Assembly (NCBI GenBank): GCA_947461015.1
Contig: CANHIR010000058.1
Span: 1-10,212 of the forward strand
Reading direction: 5' to 3'
Length of the DNA: 10,212 nt
From: Bacteroidota bacterium
GTDB lineage: Bacteria > Bacteroidota > Bacteroidia > Chitinophagales > Chitinophagaceae
Under the pieces are notes generated by a model, which was not told the DNA's origin, ran no database searches, and saw only the letters and a program-made list of their open reading frames with translations. Of this stretch, positions 7,562-10,212 are shown piece by piece; within the stretch, counting starts at the first letter, position 1; every line of letters begins with the position of its first letter. Made by a program: the position numbers and the translations under genes.

Positions 7562-8950
7562 TTAGTAGGTTTTTTGCTTAATAAGTGAATTTGCAACCTT
7601 GGTCCACTCTTTTATCTCGTTACAAGACTGATACTCCTCGTCTATATTAATATAATAATTAGTGATATGTTCATTAAACCAGCCTTCCAAAACCCTGGCT
7701 TTCTTCACTTCTAATGCACGAGCAGCAATTCTATTATAATCTTCTTTTAAATTTTCCTTATGGGGCTGAGTTAAGTCTCTAAAATAAACAAGACGCACCG
7801 TTTTTCTTCCTCTGTCGTCGGTATAAACTTGTGGAGCCGAAATATCCCCAGGTTTCATAGATTTTAATAAAACGACCATATCCTTATCCGGTAATTGATC
7901 ATAATTTATATAGGTTGAACCATCTCTCCCCGAAATGGCACCACCGGTGAATTTACTACTTTCGTCGTCACTGTGCTTGTTTACCGCTTCACCAAAACTG
8001 TACTTATTTGCTAAAATGTCTTTTCTTACGCTATCTAAAAATTGCTTAGTCTCATTAATTTCATCGTTCGCAATAGGAGGTATCCTTAAAATATGTTTTA
8101 CCACTGCGTCGTCTCCTGTTCTGGAGATTAACTGAATTAAATGATAGCCAAACTTAGATTTAATGGGTGCAGATATTTGACCTTCTTTTAATCGAAAAGA
8201 TCCAGACATGAATGCAGGGTCAAAATTCTTTTCATTTCTATTTAAATTAAACTGACCTAAATTTTCTTTTGAACTTGGATCCTCTGAATACAATTTAACC
8301 AATTGGTCAAATTTGTTAATGCCCGCTTCCACCTGACGACGATAATCCATCAATTGCTTAATTACATATTCCTCAACGTCCCTGTTGGCTTTAGGGTGCA
8401 TTACCAGTTCTAAAACCTGCACCTCGCTTTCATACAATGGTAAACTATCCACTGGAATTTTATTATAAAAAGCACGCACTTCAGTAGGTGTAATTTTTAC
8501 CTTGTCAACAATTTTTTGTTGCATTTCCTCTGACAACTTTTGCTCTTTAATTAAAATCTTAAAATCTTCTTTTAGTTGAAATATACTTCGGCCTGCAACT
8601 TCTTCCAGGACTTCTTTAGAACCAAACTGTTGTAAAAAGCTTCTAATACGTCCGTCAATTGCATTTTGTATTTCATCCTCCGTAACAATGATAGAATCTT
8701 TTTCGGCTTGTAATACCAACGCTTTACGAATTAATTGTCCTTCCATAATTTGACAAACCGACGGGATGGTTACTCCTTCCTGTCCTTGTGCTTGTCTTTT
8801 ATAATCGGCAATAGCATTGTCAATGTCTGATCTTAAAATAAATTTATCTCCAACAGTGGCGATAATTTTATCAGCCAATACTTTTTTTACTTGTGCTTGT
8901 GCCGAAAACGACAATAATACTAGAGAAAAAACAACACTAACAATTTTCAT
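7562..8950 (-). CDS. surA: SurA-like periplasmic peptidyl-prolyl isomerase (two parvulin domains)
   Basis: Probable periplasmic chaperone and proline isomerase for outer-membrane proteins. 462 residues from the ATG at 8950, which opens a clear Sec signal peptide: Met-Lys, a hydrophobic core (VVFSLVLLSF) and a likely cleavage after AQA at residue 19. Then comes a SurA N-terminal helical domain (about 25-165; ADKIIATVGDKFILRSDID is typical), a first parvulin domain (about 175-275) with the LGQF and FRLKEGQISAPIKSKFGYHLIQL signature, and a second, weaker one (about 283-390). A C-terminal helical tail follows, as in E. coli SurA (428 residues). The frame is open to a TTG at 9007, giving 481 residues, but that TTG lies inside a strong hairpin and would put 19 residues before the signal peptide. 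It follows infB on the same strand with 69 bp between, and no good promoter is visible there, so readthrough from infB is likely. Cys66 and Cys443 are the only cysteines in the predicted mature protein. Confidence 0.9.
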   Translation of the reverse strand: MKIVSVVFSLVLLSFSAQAQVKKVLADKIIATVGDKFILRSDIDNAIADYKRQAQGQEGVTIPSVCQIMEGQLIRKALVLQAEKDSIIVTEDEIQNAIDGRIRSFLQQFGSKEVLEEVAGRSIFQLKEDFKILIKEQKLSEEMQQKIVDKVKITPTEVRAFYNKIPVDSLPLYESEVQVLELVMHPKANRDVEEYVIKQLMDYRRQVEAGINKFDQLVKLYSEDPSSKENLGQFNLNRNEKNFDPAFMSGSFRLKEGQISAPIKSKFGYHLIQLISRTGDDAVVKHILRIPPIANDEINETKQFLDSVRKDILANKYSFGEAVNKHSDDESSKFTGGAISGRDGSTYINYDQLPDKDMVVLLKSMKPGDISAPQVYTDDRGRKTVRLVYFRDLTQPHKENLKEDYNRIAARALEVKKARVLEGWFNEHITNYYINIDEEYQSCNEIKEWTKVANSLIKQKTY

Positions 8951-8971
8951 CAAAATATAATTAATAGGGTA

Positions 8972-9012
8972 AAGATCTGATAGCTGGCGCATTGTGCCAA
9001 CTATCAAATCTT
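8972..9012 (-). promoter_or_regulatory. Strong RNA hairpin between infB and the surA-like gene
   Basis: The 17-nt arms 8972-8988 and 8996-9012 flank a 7-nt loop (8989-8995). On the minus strand all 17 positions pair: 15 Watson-Crick and two G-U wobbles (8977/9007 and 8984/9000). On the plus strand those two positions would be C-A mismatches, so the structure fits an RNA transcribed in the direction of infB and the surA-like gene. It begins 7 nt after the infB stop codon and ends 21 nt before the surA-like ATG. No U-tract follows it (next bases UACCCUAUU), so it is not a standard intrinsic terminator. An attenuator, a partial terminator, an RNA-processing or stability element, or a leader structure near the ribosome site are all possible. 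Confidence 0.72.
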
Positions 9013-9019
9013 AATTATT

Positions 9020-10212
9020 TTATAAAGTACGTTTTACTTCTTCTTCTTCAAATGCTTCTACAATATCGCCTGGTTTTAAATCAGCAAAGTTTTTAATGGT
9101 TAAACCACACTCCATATTTGAAACTACTTCTTTAACGTCGTCTTTAAAACGCTTCAAGCTTCCTAATTCAGCCGCCTGACCTTCACCTCTTGGGAATTCA
9201 ACGATACCATCACGAATGATACGTATTTTACTGTTTCTGCTTAATTTACCATCTAAAACGAAACAACCTGCAACAGTTGCTTTGTCAAATTTGTATACTT
9301 CGCGTACTTCCACGTTGGCAACAATCTTCTCTTGGATTTTTGGTTCCAACATACCTTCCATCGCACTCTTGATTTCATCAATCGCGTTGTAGATAATAGA
9401 ATACATTTTAATTTCAACGCCTTCCGCTTCTGCTAACTTATTAGCTTGCATACTTGGACGAACATTAAAACCAATGATAATCGCATCCGACGCTGCAGAC
9501 AATAGTACATCTGATTCAGAAATTTGTCCAACTCCTTTTAATACCACTCTAACCGCAATTTCTTCGGTAGATAATTTTTGTAAGGAGTCACTCAAGGCTT
9601 CAACAGAACCATCCACGTCACCTTTAATGATGATGTTTAATTCTTTAAAGTTACCTAAAGCCAAACGACGTCCAATTTCATCTAATGTAATATGTTTTCT
9701 TGTTCTTAAACCTTGCTCTCTTAATAATTGAGCACGCTTGGTTGCTAATTCTTTTGCTTCTGATTCGTCATCATATACTTTGAATTTCTCACCCGCTTGT
9801 GGTGCACCATTCAAACCTAAAATTACCACGGGTGTAGAAGGAGGTGCTACTTCAATTCTTTGATTACGCTCATTGAACATGGCTTTTACACGACCATAAA
9901 ACTGGCCAGATAATATCAAATCCCCCTGTTTTAAAGTTCCATTTTGTACCAAGATGGTTGCAACATATCCGCGGCCTTTATCCAAAGACGCTTCAATGAC
10001 ACTACCCGTTGCTTCTCTATTTGGATTTGCTTTCAAATCTAAAATTTCAGATTCTAATAACACTTTTTCTAATAAAGCATCTACGTTCAATCCTTGCTTA
10101 GCAGACAATTCTTGGTTTTGGAATTTACCGCCCCAAGCTTCCACTAAAATATTCATTTGAGATAACTGCTCATAAATTTTTTGGGGTTGTGCGCCGTCTT
10201 TATCAATTTTAT
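9020..10212 (-). CDS. infB: Translation initiation factor IF-2, C-terminal part (5' end outside window)
   Basis: GTPase that places initiator fMet-tRNA in the ribosomal P site and promotes subunit joining. The frame has no stop up to the right edge: 396 complete codons plus two bases (AT) that would complete the Asn of the G4 motif NKID. The ATG at 10156 is an internal Met, not the start. Visible parts: end of the G domain with KID and the G5 SAK motif (10097-10105), then TANPNR-like [10 protein letters not shown]. Domain II follows ([21 protein letters not shown]), then IF-2 domain III with [12 protein letters not shown] and [18 protein letters not shown]. The last is the fMet-tRNA-binding C2 domain with [38 protein letters not shown] and an acidic end ([12 protein letters not shown]). 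The missing part should hold the N-terminal region and GTPase motifs G1-G3. The surA-like gene follows downstream across the hairpin at 8972-9012. Confidence 0.98.
   Translation of the reverse strand, partial: KIDKDGAQPQKIYEQLSQMNILVEAWGGKFQNQELSAKQGLNVDALLEKVLLESEILDLKANPNREATGSVIEASLDKGRGYVATILVQNGTLKQGDLILSGQFYGRVKAMFNERNQRIEVAPPSTPVVILGLNGAPQAGEKFKVYDDESEAKELATKRAQLLREQGLRTRKHITLDEIGRRLALGNFKELNIIIKGDVDGSVEALSDSLQKLSTEEIAVRVVLKGVGQISESDVLLSAASDAIIIGFNVRPSMQANKLAEAEGVEIKMYSIIYNAIDEIKSAMEGMLEPKIQEKIVANVEVREVYKFDKATVAGCFVLDGKLSRNSKIRIIRDGIVEFPRGEGQAAELGSLKRFKDDVKEVVSNMECGLTIKNFADLKPGDIVEAFEEEEVKRTL

Noticed and set aside
8951..9007. TTG-initiated 19-residue extension of the surA-like protein
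   Set aside because: It would bury the signal peptide behind 19 residues, and its start codon lies inside the hairpin stem at 8996-9012.
10154..10156. ATG at 10156 as the start of a 378-residue protein
   Set aside because: The frame continues upstream to the window edge with KID of the IF-2 NKID motif, so this is an internal methionine of infB.
1..10212. Defence, mobile or biosynthetic gene cluster
   Set aside because: All seven genes belong to housekeeping or envelope families. There are no transposase, integrase, CRISPR repeats, toxin-antitoxin pairs or tandem repeats, and no marked composition shift.

Overview
The window looks like chromosomal core sequence of a Bacteroidota bacterium, probably of the Chitinophagaceae or a close relative. 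This is an inference from AT-rich DNA, the lack of strong Shine-Dalgarno sequences before most starts, a TAnnTTTG-type promoter element, and several proteins of Bacteroidota form: a RecQ with a long C-terminal tail, a 354-residue KAS III paralog, a 615-residue PurF-like protein and a single-domain GDP-mannose pyrophosphorylase. I see no insertion sequence, phage, tRNA, rRNA, CRISPR array or defence island.

Layout from left to right: recQ (minus, 12-2270) is separated by a 178-bp divergent intergenic region from a three-gene plus-strand run. That run is kdsD (D-arabinose-5-phosphate isomerase, best start 2449), manC (mannose-1-phosphate guanylyltransferase, 18 bp later) and a FabH-like ketoacyl-ACP synthase III (58 bp later). 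It meets head-on, with one base between the stop codons, a minus-strand block: a divergent amidophosphoribosyltransferase-like gene (5640-7487), a SurA-like periplasmic peptidyl-prolyl isomerase (7562-8950) and the 3' two-fifths or so of infB (9020 to the right edge, cut inside the G4 NKID motif). In transcription order the minus block reads infB, surA-like, purF-like. No stretch over 300 bp lacks a gene.

Functional reading: kdsD and manC both make sugar precursors for surface glycans (the KDO route and GDP-mannose), and the KAS III paralog may add a lipid-related step. The SurA-like protein handles outer-membrane proteins in the periplasm. RecQ and IF-2 are housekeeping genes for DNA repair and translation.

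I did not find a new multi-gene system. The points most worth a second look are a 17-bp hairpin between infB and the surA-like gene whose two imperfect pairs are G-U wobbles only on the transcribed (minus) strand; the PurF-like paralog with a changed oxyanion loop, an internal insertion and a rearranged cysteine set; and the KAS III paralog of unknown substrate. Two long ORFs (kdsD and surA-like) have misleading upstream TTG starts, corrected here.
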